From JAXLXE01 sp046328115 (GTDB lineage: Bacteria > Chloroflexota > UBA6077 > JACCZL01), in assembly GCA_046328115.1 (NCBI GenBank), contig JAXLXE010000002.1:868001-932000 (forward strand): DNA of 64,000 nt, read 5' to 3'. Within the stretch, counting starts at the first letter, position 1; each line of letters begins with the position of its first letter. The notes beneath the pieces are model-generated. The model was not told the DNA's origin. It did no database searches and saw only the letters and a program-made list of their open reading frames with translations. Made by a program: the position numbers and the translations under genes. Of this stretch, positions 9,104 to 18,084 are shown in pieces.

Positions 9104-10057
9104 CTATCCATAGTGGATCTTCGGATCGAGATACGCGTACAAGACATCCACTACCAGATTCACCAGCACAAAGCTGCTGGTGATGAACAGCACGGCCGCC
9201 TGCACTACCGGGTAGTCCCGCTGCGAGATGCCATTGAGCACGAGCGTGCCTAGACCTGGGAGGGCGAAGATCTGCTCGATGATGATGGCCCCACCCAGCA
9301 AGTAGCCCACCTGCACACCTGCCACCGTCACCACGGGGATCAATGCATTTTGGAGGGCATGCCGCCAGATCACGACCCGCTCCACCAGGCCCTTGGCCCG
9401 CGCGGTGGTGACGTACTCCTGGCGCAACACCTCGAGCAGGCTGGACCGGGTCATCCGCATCAGGATCGCCGTGTTGGCAGCGCCCAGCGCCAGCGAGGGC
9501 AGGAGCAACGATCGGAAGCTGCCGAGCGGATCCTGGCTGGGCGGGACGAAACCAGACGTGGGCAGCCAGCCCCGCCAGTACTGCGAGACCAGCAGGATCA
9601 TCATGGTGGCAAGCCAAAAATTGGGGATGGACAACCCCAGCAGCCCGATCACCCGCACCACGGCGTCCGTGGCGGTGTAGCGCCGCACCGCTGAGAGCAC
9701 GCCCAGCGGCAGGGCCAGGGCAAGTGAGACAGCCATGGCCATCACCGTGAGCTGGGCGGTCACCGGCAAGCGCGCCAGTACGTCTGGGAGGATGGGACGG
9801 CTGGTGCGGATGGACCGGCCGAAGTCGCCCTGAACCACGCCGCTGACCCAGTCCAAGTACTGCAGATAGAACGGGCGGTCCAGCCCGAACATCTTGCGGA
9901 GCTGCGCCATGCGTTCCGGACTGGCAGCACCCTCCGTGCCCAGAATCACGTCTACCACGTCGCCCGGGATCAGGCGCAACATCAAGAACACCGCGATGGT
10001 CAGACCCAGTACGACGGGCACTACCTGGAGTGCCCGCCGTACGATGTACCTGGTCAA
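9104..10057 (-). CDS. ABC transporter permease, DppB/OppB type (first pair)
   Basis: 317 residues with about six membrane helices. The start RYIVRRALQVVPVVLGLTI and the FLMLRLIPGDVVD segment are diagnostic of DppB proteins. The EAA-like loop is TTARAKGLVERVVIWRHALQN, and YLDPKIHYG closes the protein as usual. The start is TTG 10057, which gives the canonical N-terminus, although no strong ribosome-binding site precedes it. It sits 13 bp behind the binding-protein gene and directly before its DppC partner. Confidence 0.95.
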   Translation of the reverse strand: MTRYIVRRALQVVPVVLGLTIAVFLMLRLIPGDVVDVILGTEGAASPERMAQLRKMFGLDRPFYLQYLDWVSGVVQGDFGRSIRTSRPILPDVLARLPVTAQLTVMAMAVSLALALPLGVLSAVRRYTATDAVVRVIGLLGLSIPNFWLATMMILLVSQYWRGWLPTSGFVPPSQDPLGSFRSLLLPSLALGAANTAILMRMTRSSLLEVLRQEYVTTARAKGLVERVVIWRHALQNALIPVVTVAGVQVGYLLGGAIIIEQIFALPGLGTLVLNGISQRDYPVVQAAVLFITSSFVLVNLVVDVLYAYLDPKIHYG

Positions 10058-10070
10058 GAACTAGGCCGTC

Positions 10071-11804
10071 CTACTTCTCGATCCAGGTCTCCTTCAGCGC
10101 CAGCCGGTATCCGCTCGCCATGGGTGTGTAACCCTTCACGTGGAGCCGTGCGGGCTCATAGTTCTTGATCACGTACAGGTACAGATAGGGAAGCTCGGTG
10201 GCGAAGAGCTTCTGAATGTCCGAGTAGACCTGTTTTCGCTGCGCCAGATCTGTCGTGGTGCGCCCCTTCTCGATGAGCTCGTCCATCTTGGGATTCGCGT
10301 AGGCGCCCCAGTTCTGGCTGAACTTGCTGTGCGCCACGCTCAAGTACGTGTCTGGATCTGGACGGTTCGTGTTGAACGTGAGGTTCAGGTCGAAGTTCTT
10401 GTCGCGCTGGGCCTGGAGGACCGCTGCCCACTCCATCTGCTGCACCTGGAGATCTATGCCCACCTTCTTGAGCTGCGCTTGCAGAACCTGGGCGGTGGGA
10501 ATGTCCGGCGCGTAGGCCGGCGCAGCCTGGATGCCGATCTTCAGGCCCTCGGCACCCGCCTCCTTGAGCAGTTGCCGCGCCTTGTCGGGGTTGTACTGGT
10601 AGGTCGGGAAGTTCTCCCCGTTGACCGGCACGGACCACTCGCTCTCGCCCGGCGGGATCGGCCCCGTGGGCACGCCATCTCCCAGGAGCACCGTGTTGAT
10701 GATCTCCTGTCGATCAATGGCGTAGCTGATGGCCTGCCGCACCCTCACGTCATCCAGCGGCTTGCGGGCCAGGTTGAAAGGCGAAGCGGACCGCCAGAAG
10801 CTGGGAACGTCGTTGAGATTGACGTTCTTGTCATCCTTGAGCAGCCGGGCGGACTTGGGGTCCTTTAGGACCGTCATGTCCACGTCGCCCGCGCGGATGG
10901 CGGCGATTCGCGCCTGCTCGTCCGGGATCATCCTGAATTCGATCTGGTCCAGGATTGGGAAGTCTTTCTCCCAATAGTTCCCGTTCTTCTCCAGCACCAC
11001 GCGCACGTCCGGCGTGTACTCCACCAGCTTGAACGGGCCGCTGCCGCCATCCCAGTTCTTGAGATCACCGTTCTTCTCGACGACCTCTCGATCCACGATC
11101 GCGCACGGCCGGCGGTCGGCCACGATGCTGGGGAGGGGGGCGTACACGCTGTCGTTCTTGATGCGGACGGTGTACTTGTCCACGACCTCGGCCTTCGCAC
11201 CGGGCCCCAGGTACGAGCGCAGTGGCACCGAGTTCTTATCGTCCATCAGACGATCGACGGTGTACTTCACGTCCTCCGCGGTCACCTCGCGACCGCCGTG
11301 GAACTTGACGCCCTGGCGCAGCTTGAACTCCACCGTGTTGCCGTCCACGTTGCGGAACGACTCGGCCAGATCCGGCTTGACCTTGTTGGTCTTGTACTCG
11401 AGTGTGAGCAGGCTTGAGTACATGTGCTCGTAGATCGCGACGGATGAGAAGGCGGTGGTCAACGCGGGATCGAGGCCAACCGGATTCACGTCTGCCCCGA
11501 TCACGAGCTTGCCGCCCTTCTTCACCGTGGCCGGCGCCTGCGCGGCCGGCTTCGCGGCCTCTGTGGGCTTAGCGGCGGCGGACGGAGGTTCCGTCGGCTT
11601 GGCCGCCGGTGGGGCGGCCGTTGGTTGCGGCGGCGCGGCGGCTGGCGGGGCGGCGGGCTTGGGCTCGGCTCGAGGAGGCGTGGGGGAGCACGCCAGCAGC
11701 CCCAGCGCAACACCACCCAGGCCGAGCATGCCCACGGCCTTTCGCCGGCTGACCCGGCGCGCGCTAGAAATCGGCGAGTCGATCGATCGGAGCACGTCCT
11801 TCAT
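10071..11804 (-). CDS. Peptide-type ABC solute-binding lipoprotein (Tat-type signal)
   Basis: 577-residue family 5 extracellular solute-binding protein. The N-terminus carries a twin-Arg (VSRRKAVGML) and a lipobox ending LLAC with Cys39, so it is predicted to be exported folded and lipid-anchored. A Pro/Ala/Thr-rich linker of about 55 residues separates the anchor from the binding domain. Family motifs include LVIGADVNPVGLDPALT, VEFKLRQGVKFHGGREVTA and DDVRVRQAISYAIDRQ. The ATG has GGAGGTC 7 nt upstream. It lies between two DppBC pairs and may serve either or both. The ligand is probably linked to the hydantoinase substrate rather than a simple peptide. Confidence 0.94.
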   Translation of the reverse strand: MKDVLRSIDSPISSARRVSRRKAVGMLGLGGVALGLLACSPTPPRAEPKPAAPPAAAPPQPTAAPPAAKPTEPPSAAAKPTEAAKPAAQAPATVKKGGKLVIGADVNPVGLDPALTTAFSSVAIYEHMYSSLLTLEYKTNKVKPDLAESFRNVDGNTVEFKLRQGVKFHGGREVTAEDVKYTVDRLMDDKNSVPLRSYLGPGAKAEVVDKYTVRIKNDSVYAPLPSIVADRRPCAIVDREVVEKNGDLKNWDGGSGPFKLVEYTPDVRVVLEKNGNYWEKDFPILDQIEFRMIPDEQARIAAIRAGDVDMTVLKDPKSARLLKDDKNVNLNDVPSFWRSASPFNLARKPLDDVRVRQAISYAIDRQEIINTVLLGDGVPTGPIPPGESEWSVPVNGENFPTYQYNPDKARQLLKEAGAEGLKIGIQAAPAYAPDIPTAQVLQAQLKKVGIDLQVQQMEWAAVLQAQRDKNFDLNLTFNTNRPDPDTYLSVAHSKFSQNWGAYANPKMDELIEKGRTTTDLAQRKQVYSDIQKLFATELPYLYLYVIKNYEPARLHVKGYTPMASGYRLALKETWIEK

Positions 11805-11975
11805 CCAAGACCTCCAAGATGAGGCGAACCGGCGAATAGACGGTCGAATGCGGCCGAGCTACGCACCCAGGACACCTGAAGCACGTATCGCGTAACGGCG
11901 CCATCCTAGCAGCCGCCGAGAGTGGCGTCAAAAGCTACGGCGCGCTGATGCGCCGAGATGCCGCCGGGACCGAGC

Positions 11976-12902
11976 CTAGCCCTCGCCCCGCCGCGACAGG
12001 CGCGGGTCCAGGGCTGAGCGCAGGCCGTCGCCCAGGAAGTTGAACGACAGCACGGTCAGGAAGATGGCGAGCCCGGGGAAGATGGCCGTGGACGGGTTGA
12101 GCTCCATGTACTGGTATCCGCTGCGAAGCTCGATGCCCCAACTTGGTGTGGGCGCCTGCACGCCCACGCCCAGGAAGCTGAGCGAGGCCTCCGTGGTGAT
12201 AGCCACGCCAAATGCCAGGCTGCCCTGGACGATGATCGGGGCGGCGATGTTGGGCAGGATGTGCCAGAAGATGGTCCGCGCGGCGGGTGCGCCCAACGCT
12301 CTGGCGGCTGTGACGAAATCCATTTCCCGCGCGGTCAGCGTGGACGCCCGGGCCAGACGCGCGAAGTACGGGATGTTCACGATGCCAATGGCGATGATGG
12401 CGTTATTCACGCCGCGGCCCAGGGCGGACGTGATCGCCAGCGCCAGCATCAACGCCGGAAACGTCCAGATGGCATCCGTGCAGCGCATCAATAGCATGTC
12501 GACCTTGCCGCCGTAGAAGCCGCCGATCACGCCGATGGTGACCCCGCAGACGAGGCCAATTGAGACGGCCAGGGCGGCGACCATCAGCGAAATGCGCGCA
12601 CCGAAGATCAGCCGACTCAACGTATCTCGCCCCAGGTAGTCCGTGCCAAACCAGTGGGCCGCCGAAGGGCCCTCGTTGGCCGAGCTATAGGACTGATCCG
12701 TGATCGGATGGTACGGTGCCAGCACCTCGGCAAACACAGCGCAGAGGATCAGCGCCAGGAGCACTCCCAGTGCCGCCGGCGCCAGGCGGGCACGCAGCAC
12801 CTTGCGCAGCAGGTCAAAGGACCGCCGATGCGTCGTCCGCTCAACTGACGACGAGCCCTGAGCCGTCACGTTCGTGGAGGTTTCCTGGCTAGCCACGCTC
12901 AC
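11976..12902 (-). CDS. ABC transporter permease, DppC/OppC type (second pair)
   Basis: 308 residues. HWFGTDYLGRDTLSRLIFG, the loop TAARALGAPAARTIFWHILPN and the end FNFLGDGLRSALDPRLSRR match DppC. Start GTG 12902 follows a GAGGTG element and comes 6 bp after the stop of the second DppB gene. A gap of 171 bp, with no gene seen in it, separates this stop from the binding-protein start. It is only moderately similar to the DppC at 8177-9097, so it is a separate paralogue and not a recent tandem copy. Confidence 0.95.
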   Translation of the reverse strand: MSVASQETSTNVTAQGSSSVERTTHRRSFDLLRKVLRARLAPAALGVLLALILCAVFAEVLAPYHPITDQSYSSANEGPSAAHWFGTDYLGRDTLSRLIFGARISLMVAALAVSIGLVCGVTIGVIGGFYGGKVDMLLMRCTDAIWTFPALMLALAITSALGRGVNNAIIAIGIVNIPYFARLARASTLTAREMDFVTAARALGAPAARTIFWHILPNIAAPIIVQGSLAFGVAITTEASLSFLGVGVQAPTPSWGIELRSGYQYMELNPSTAIFPGLAIFLTVLSFNFLGDGLRSALDPRLSRRGEG

Positions 12903-12908
12903 TCCACC

Positions 12909-13859
12909 TCATCGGTAGTGGATCCGCGGATCCAGATAGGCATACGCGATGTCCGCCACCAGATTCGCCGTCAGCACGCCGATCGCCATCACCAGGCTCA
13001 CCGACTGCACCACCGGGAAATCCCGCTGGAGGATGGAGTCCACCGCCCAGCGGCCGATCCCGGGTACGGAGAAGATGCTCTCCGTGATCACGGCGCCGCC
13101 AAAAAGTACGCCCACCTGAAGTCCAACCACGGTGACCACCGGGATCAGGCTGTTCTTCAGCGCGTGGCCCAGAATAACGGCGCGCTGGCGCAGCCCCTTG
13201 GCACGCGCGGTAGTCATGTAGTCCTGCCCCAGCACCTCCAGCAACGATGAGCGGACCTGGCGCATCAACACCGCTGATAGTGCCAGCCCCAGCGTCAGGG
13301 TGGGCATCACCATGCGCGAGAGGTTCTGGGTCGGATCCTGCCAGAACGGCGTGTAGCCGGAAGGCGGCAACCACTTCAGCACCACCGCCAGCGTATAGAT
13401 CAGCAGGATGCCAAACCAGAAGTTGGGAATCGCCACACCGAAAAACGAGCCCAGGCTGCACGACACGTCCCAGGCCGAGTTAGGCTTGAGCGCGGATACC
13501 ATGCCGGCCGGCAGCGCAATGGAGAGCGCCAGGAGCATCGCAAAGGCCGTGAGCTGAAGCGTCACGGGAAGCCGCTCACCGATGCCCTGTAAGACCGGTT
13601 GCTTGTCACGGGTGGAGATTCCCAGGTCGCCGCGCAACGTCTTACCCAGCCAATCCAGATACTGGACTGGAACGGGGCGGTCCAACCCAAGCTCCCGCCG
13701 CTTGGCCTCGTACACCTCGCGATTGCTAGCGAGTTGATCGCCCAGGATGAGCAGAGCCGGATCGCCGGGCAACAGGAAGATGATGGAAAACGAGATGATG
13801 CTGGCCAGCATCATCACGGGGATCATCTGAACGACGCGCTGGATGATGTACGTTGTCAT
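12909..13859 (-). CDS. ABC transporter permease, DppB/OppB type (second pair)
   Basis: 316 residues beginning MTTYIIQRVVQMIPVMMLA, with the DppB signature FLLPGDPALLILG, loop TTARAKGLRQRAVILGHALKN and terminal YLDPRIHYR. A longer reading from 13886 exists, but ATG 13859 gives the canonical family N-terminus. It is the first gene of the roughly 12.5-kb minus-strand operon that ends with the TPP enzyme. No obvious sigma-70 promoter was recognised in the roughly 100 bp between it and Maf. Confidence 0.94.
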   Translation of the reverse strand: MTTYIIQRVVQMIPVMMLASIISFSIIFLLPGDPALLILGDQLASNREVYEAKRRELGLDRPVPVQYLDWLGKTLRGDLGISTRDKQPVLQGIGERLPVTLQLTAFAMLLALSIALPAGMVSALKPNSAWDVSCSLGSFFGVAIPNFWFGILLIYTLAVVLKWLPPSGYTPFWQDPTQNLSRMVMPTLTLGLALSAVLMRQVRSSLLEVLGQDYMTTARAKGLRQRAVILGHALKNSLIPVVTVVGLQVGVLFGGAVITESIFSVPGIGRWAVDSILQRDFPVVQSVSLVMAIGVLTANLVADIAYAYLDPRIHYR

Positions 13860-13957
13860 GGCTGGCTCGAGGGCAGCCCGACCCAACAGGCCGCGCTGCT
13901 TGATGCGCGGGGTAGTCTAGGTTCGTCCGTTCCGGCTGTCAACCGTCCTCGGTGCGC

Positions 13958-14599
13958 CTACCACTCCAGCGCCCGCGCGCGATCGCACAACCCACACGCC
14001 TCCGGAGGTCCGAAGAAGCGAATTAACGGGGAGTCGAGTCCGCATACCAGAAGTCCGCGCGCCACGGCGCACAGCGGCAGCCCCACGACGTTAGGGTAGC
14101 AGCCTGCCATGGCCGCGACCGGGCGGAATTCCGCGTCCTGGATCGCGTACGCGCCCGCTTTGTCGGCCGCGCGTCCGGAGTCCACGAACCGCTCGATCTC
14201 TTCTCGGTCGTAGTCTCGCATGGTGACGTCCGAGCTCACGGACTCGTGGTAGACGCAGCCGCCCGGCGCGATCAACGCAACCGCGGTGATGACCTGATGG
14301 GTTCGGCCCCGGAGCTCCAGCAACATTCTGAGCGCATCCGAGCGGTCGACGGGCTTACCGAGCGGAGCCCCGCGATGGGCCACAACGGTATCCGCCGCCA
14401 GGATGAGACGATCGCCCGCGACTCGGCGCGCGGCCTCCGCCTTCACGCGAGCAAGTCGCTCTGCGAGGCTCGCGGCAGCCTCGCCCGGCGCGGGCGTCTC
14501 GTCCACGTCGAAAGCGCGTGCCGCGAAGTCGTCCGTCAACAAACGGAGCAGCGCGCGACGACGCGGCGAGGCGGACGCCAACAGGAGAGGCTGAACCAT
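13958..14599 (-). CDS. maf: Maf-like nucleoside triphosphate pyrophosphatase
   Basis: 213 residues, the usual Maf length. The N-terminal LLLASASPRRRALL is the substrate-binding SxSPRR motif, AADTVV the catalytic Asp region, and DKAGAYAIQ the second conserved block. Maf proteins hydrolyse non-canonical or modified nucleotides (dTTP/UTP or m7GTP type) in the cytoplasm, acting in nucleotide-pool cleaning and septum control. Start ATG 14599 gives MVQPLLLAS; the TTG 12 bp upstream is less likely. About 100 bp separates its stop from the transporter operon. Confidence 0.95.
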   Translation of the reverse strand: MVQPLLLASASPRRRALLRLLTDDFAARAFDVDETPAPGEAAASLAERLARVKAEAARRVAGDRLILAADTVVAHRGAPLGKPVDRSDALRMLLELRGRTHQVITAVALIAPGGCVYHESVSSDVTMRDYDREEIERFVDSGRAADKAGAYAIQDAEFRPVAAMAGCYPNVVGLPLCAVARGLLVCGLDSPLIRFFGPPEACGLCDRARALEW

Positions 14600-14650
14600 G
14601 AGGTTACGCAATGAGGCGAGTTAGCGTTACGATGTTGATATGAAAAGGGC

Positions 14651-14679
14651 TTGCGAAGTCCGCCACGATGGACTATTAT
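14651..14679 (+). promoter_or_regulatory. Putative sigma-70 promoter upstream of structured region and GT-C gene
   Basis: TTGCGA (14651-14656) and TATTAT (14674-14679) are separated by exactly 17 nt. They match the -35 consensus at 4 of 6 positions and the -10 at 5 of 6. A start site near 14686 is predicted, about 10 nt before a series of hairpins. It is among the best promoter matches in the window. Confidence 0.6.
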
Positions 14680-14685
14680 CACGGT

Positions 14686-14797
14686 GCGAGGGTCGTAGTC
14701 GCCGAGGTGCCCGCCGTGCGGCGACACTTGACTCCCAGTGACCGCCGGCCCCCGACGGCAGGTCGCAGGAGCCGGGCGCGCTTGACGCGCCCGGTTT
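14686..14797 (+). ncRNA. Candidate structured small RNA or leader with terminator-like 3' hairpin
   Basis: Downstream of the predicted promoter, three hairpins follow one another with no supported gene: 14698-14704 with 14719-14725 (7 bp), 14740-14747 with 14756-14764 (8 bp, one bulge), and 14772-14780 with 14786-14794 (9 perfect bp, 5-nt loop) followed by TTT. The last is like a short intrinsic terminator. This would be a transcript of about 110 nt. I cannot match it to a known RNA family. It could be an independent sRNA or an attenuator/riboswitch leader for the membrane protein that follows. Confidence 0.4.
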
Positions 14798-14923
14798 CGC
14801 CCCTCCAGCCGATGGACCTGAGCCCTGTCCGCTACTGAAGCCTCAGCAGACGCCCGGCACAGGCCCGCCGCCTCGGTCATTGACCAGATCGGCTCTGATG
14901 GCCTTCTTCTGGCCACGGCCATC

Positions 14924-16468
14924 GTGGCCCTGACGCTTAGCACCATCCAGTGGGCGTCTCCAAACATCATTGGGATAGACGGCTACTACCACATCAAGAT
15001 GGCGTCCATCCTGCGTGACCAGGGCTGGCGCATGCTCCTGCCGCTGCCGTTCCCGTGGCTGCCCACCACCGTCCTAAACCCGGACGAGTTCACCAACCAC
15101 CATCTGCTGTTCCATCTGGCGCTGGTGCCCTTCACGTTCTTCGATCTGCGCATCGGCGCCAAACTGGCAGCCGTCATCTTCGGTTCGTTCACCATGCTGA
15201 TGGCGTACCAGCTCATGGTCGAACACCGCGTGCGCTTCGCATTGGTGTGGCTGCTGGTCATGATGGCCTCGGCGTTCCCGTTCCTCTACCGCATCAGCAT
15301 GACCCGAAGGCAATCCCTCACCGTGGTGTTCTTGCTGCTGGCCCTGTTTTTCGCATTCAGAAGGCAGACCCGCTGGCTCGTCGCGGTGGGTTTTGGGTTT
15401 AGCTGGCTGTTCGATGGCTTCCCCCTGCTGCTGGGGGTGTGCGGCGCCGCGCTGATCGGTGAATGGTGGTCCAGCCGACGCATTATCTGGGGCATGGTGG
15501 GCTACCCGGCCCTGGGGATTCTGCTGGGCACGCTGCTCAACCCGTACTTCCCCAACAACGTCCTCTTCTCCTACCTGCACATGCTGCCCAAGGTCGCCCA
15601 GCTCCTCGGCATCGGCAGCGGAGACGTCGTCATCCAGGTCGGTACGGAGTGGTACCCGTACAACTGTGCCTGGCTCAACTTCACGGGCATGTTCGGCTCA
15701 GCGCGGGAGGGCTGCTTTCTCGTCTCAGCCAACTGGCTCGCCATGGCGTTAGTCCCCTTGGGCCTGGTTCCGATCCTCCTGGACCCACGATGGTCCAGGC
15801 TGCGCGCACTGGACGGTCGCGTGGTTGCCCTGGGAATCCTGGCCGGCACGTTCCTACTCCTATTCCTGCGCTCGCGCCGCTGGATCGAGGCGGAGCCGGT
15901 ATTCGCCACCCTGTTCTGTGCCATGGTGTGGACCCATGCGCTGCCGCCACGGTTCGCCCAACGAATCCGCGCGGTCATCCCCACCGGCGCGGACTCGTAC
16001 CTCGCCGTGTGCGCCGCGCTGGCCGTTGCGCCACTGCTCTACCTGACGGTGAGCCGTGCGATGGATGACGTGGAAGACACCAGCAACTACCTGCGCTACC
16101 GAAGCGCGGCGACCTGGCTGGCCGAGAACTCGCCGCCCGGTTCTCGGATCTTCGCCACAGACTGGGACGATTTTCCAGAGCTCTTCTACTGGAACACCCA
16201 CAACGTGTACTTCGTGGGCCTGGATCCCACCTACTGGTACCTGCACGACGCGGCGGCCTACCTCCAGTGGCGCTCCATCACGCGCGGGCAGGTGGAGAGG
16301 CCGGGCACCATCATTCGCGACCAGTATGACGCCCCGTACGTGTTCACCGATCGCGACCACCAGGCGTTTCTGAAGCAGGCGGCCAACGATCCCGGGCTCA
16401 CTGAGGTCTACCGAGACAACGAGACGGTCATCTTCCGCGTGAACGGCTGGCGGCCGAAGGGCGGCTAG
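14924..16468 (+). CDS. Polytopic membrane protein, GT-C/STT3-like glycosyltransferase candidate
   Basis: At least 514 residues. GIDGYYHIKMASILRDQGW near the N-terminus resembles the first extracytoplasmic loop of STT3/GT-C enzymes (acidic residue before a YYH motif). Many hydrophobic helices follow, up to about residue 380, then a soluble tail (WLAENSPPGSRIFATDWDD). Such enzymes transfer sugars from lipid-linked donors on the outer face of the membrane. The start is unresolved: the frame is open back to 14822 and encodes a hydrophobic segment (LLLATAIVALTLST), but the only ATG/GTG/TTG in frame is GTG 14924, which would cut that helix. An upstream CTG at 14825 is possible. The last 4 bp overlap the convergent gene. 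Confidence 0.7.
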   Translation: MALTLSTIQWASPNIIGIDGYYHIKMASILRDQGWRMLLPLPFPWLPTTVLNPDEFTNHHLLFHLALVPFTFFDLRIGAKLAAVIFGSFTMLMAYQLMVEHRVRFALVWLLVMMASAFPFLYRISMTRRQSLTVVFLLLALFFAFRRQTRWLVAVGFGFSWLFDGFPLLLGVCGAALIGEWWSSRRIIWGMVGYPALGILLGTLLNPYFPNNVLFSYLHMLPKVAQLLGIGSGDVVIQVGTEWYPYNCAWLNFTGMFGSAREGCFLVSANWLAMALVPLGLVPILLDPRWSRLRALDGRVVALGILAGTFLLLFLRSRRWIEAEPVFATLFCAMVWTHALPPRFAQRIRAVIPTGADSYLAVCAALAVAPLLYLTVSRAMDDVEDTSNYLRYRSAATWLAENSPPGSRIFATDWDDFPELFYWNTHNVYFVGLDPTYWYLHDAAAYLQWRSITRGQVERPGTIIRDQYDAPYVFTDRDHQAFLKQAANDPGLTEVYRDNETVIFRVNGWRPKGG

Positions 16469-18084
16469 TCGATCGCCCGCGGGGTGGACAGCCGGTACAC
16501 CCGGGCGAAGGTCACCCCATGGATCGTGGCGGTGAAGTCCGCCGTGAGGCCAGAGACCTCGCGCGGCGTCTGCCGCCGCTGCGCGGCGTTGATGTAGTCC
16601 ACCACGTAGTCCGCGGGCTGAGGCGCGCCAAACGACTGCACCGTTCCGCGAACCATGCCTTGAAAATTGATGGTAAGCGGATAGTAAACCGCGATGCGCG
16701 AGCTCTCGGCATTGGGCTGCGCGTTCAAGTAGTTCGCCACCTGGTCGAGCCCCTCACCCCATCCAACCAGGAGCGTCCGTTGCGCGGCGTTGATACCTCC
16801 CAGCAACGGGTTGTAGTACGCCAACGGATATGGATAGCTCGACCACAACGAGGCAGCCTGCACCCCGGCGACAATGACCACCATCCCGATCGCATTCGCC
16901 GTGCGTGACAACAGGCCCAGCCGTGAGGCCACGCACCAGATGCCCAACGCGGCCAGGATATCCAGCGAAGGAAACATCGGTAGCGCATAGCGATCCAGTT
17001 TCTTCCCCGCGAGCGTGACGAACAGCAGAAAACCCAGCATGAAGTCAAACAGCATCATGGACTGCCAGCGGCTCCTGGACGGCGCGCGAGCGATGGCAAA
17101 GCAGGCCAGGCCAACGACCACGATCGGCGTGAGGCGCATGGCCACTGCCACGGGATAGAACCAGGCGCCAGGATCGGCAACGGCGGTCCCCAGGAAGAAG
17201 TTGCCGGGTCCGTGGGGCGCCTCAGCGGTGACCAGCGTATACTCGATCCAGCGCGACACGGTGTCCACCGGTGCCACCCACATGGCTGGCCAGACTGCCA
17301 GGAGCGTTGCCAGCGCGGCAGCGCCGCACGCCGCCACCGTGCCAAGGGTCCAGCGCCACGACGGCCGCGGCTGCTCCGCCAGCCGACCGCTCAACGCGAT
17401 GATGGGGACGAACACCGCCAGGAACATGGACGGCGCCTTGGTGGCCACGGCGAGGCCCGTCGCGACGCCACAGAGCGCGAGAAACCGCCAGCTCCGCTCG
17501 CGCCAGAACACGGCGCCGCTGAGCATTGCCAGCATCATCAGACCGCTCGCCAGCGCGTCCAGGTGCACCACCTGGCCGTGGGCAACAAGGAACGGGTCCC
17601 ACGCCAGCAGGCCGCCCGCAAGCCAGGCTGGCACGGTGCCCCACAGGCGCAGGACCAGCAGAACAATGCCCACGATCAACACGGAATTCGTGGCGGCAAA
17701 CGCCGTACGCGCGCGAGCCAGCAGCTCTACAAAACCTGCAAGCCGAGTGACCATAGGATCCGGCCCGGTGATGCCCGCCAGGCGAGACGCCTCCGGGCCG
17801 ATCCCTAGCCAGGCCACCCACATGGTCACCACACCCGGATGGCCGCTCTGGAAGGTTCTGACCAGGTCCCCGCGCTCGATCGCACGGGCAAAGTTTCCCG
17901 TGCGGCGCATCCAGTTGTCTTCGTCGGGAGTGATGAACAGGCTGATGTTAGCAAGACGGGGCAGCACCGCGATCAGGAACACCACCACCGCGAGCGCGCA
18001 CGCCGCGAGAGCCCCGGAAGCGCCGCGTCGGACCGGACCGGCGGCCCCGGGCGCCGTCGACTCAACGGTGGCCACGCTCACCAC
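16465..18084 (-). CDS. GT-C family membrane glycosyltransferase (PMT/ArnT-like)
   Basis: 539 residues with about 10-12 predicted membrane helices. The conserved acidic motif of the first loop is FITPDEDNWMRRTGNF, followed by FQSGHPGVVTMW, as in dolichyl-phosphate-mannose-type mannosyltransferases. The C-terminal soluble part is short (GQ/NAQPNAESSRIAVYYP region). The start is one of two adjacent GTG codons (18084). It converges on, and overlaps by 4 bp, another GT-C-like membrane protein, so both may act on cell-surface glycans or glycoproteins. Donor and acceptor are unknown. Confidence 0.85.
   Translation of the reverse strand: MVSVATVESTAPGAAGPVRRGASGALAACALAVVVFLIAVLPRLANISLFITPDEDNWMRRTGNFARAIERGDLVRTFQSGHPGVVTMWVAWLGIGPEASRLAGITGPDPMVTRLAGFVELLARARTAFAATNSVLIVGIVLLVLRLWGTVPAWLAGGLLAWDPFLVAHGQVVHLDALASGLMMLAMLSGAVFWRERSWRFLALCGVATGLAVATKAPSMFLAVFVPIIALSGRLAEQPRPSWRWTLGTVAACGAAALATLLAVWPAMWVAPVDTVSRWIEYTLVTAEAPHGPGNFFLGTAVADPGAWFYPVAVAMRLTPIVVVGLACFAIARAPSRSRWQSMMLFDFMLGFLLFVTLAGKKLDRYALPMFPSLDILAALGIWCVASRLGLLSRTANAIGMVVIVAGVQAASLWSSYPYPLAYYNPLLGGINAAQRTLLVGWGEGLDQVANYLNAQPNAESSRIAVYYPLTINFQGMVRGTVQSFGAPQPADYVVDYINAAQRRQTPREVSGLTADFTATIHGVTFARVYRLSTPRAID

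Noticed and set aside
14691..14760. Possible ZTP riboswitch because of a GGGTCGT-like start
   Set aside because: The conserved middle and 3' blocks of that riboswitch (for example AACCAC and CCGCCTGGGC-like) are absent.
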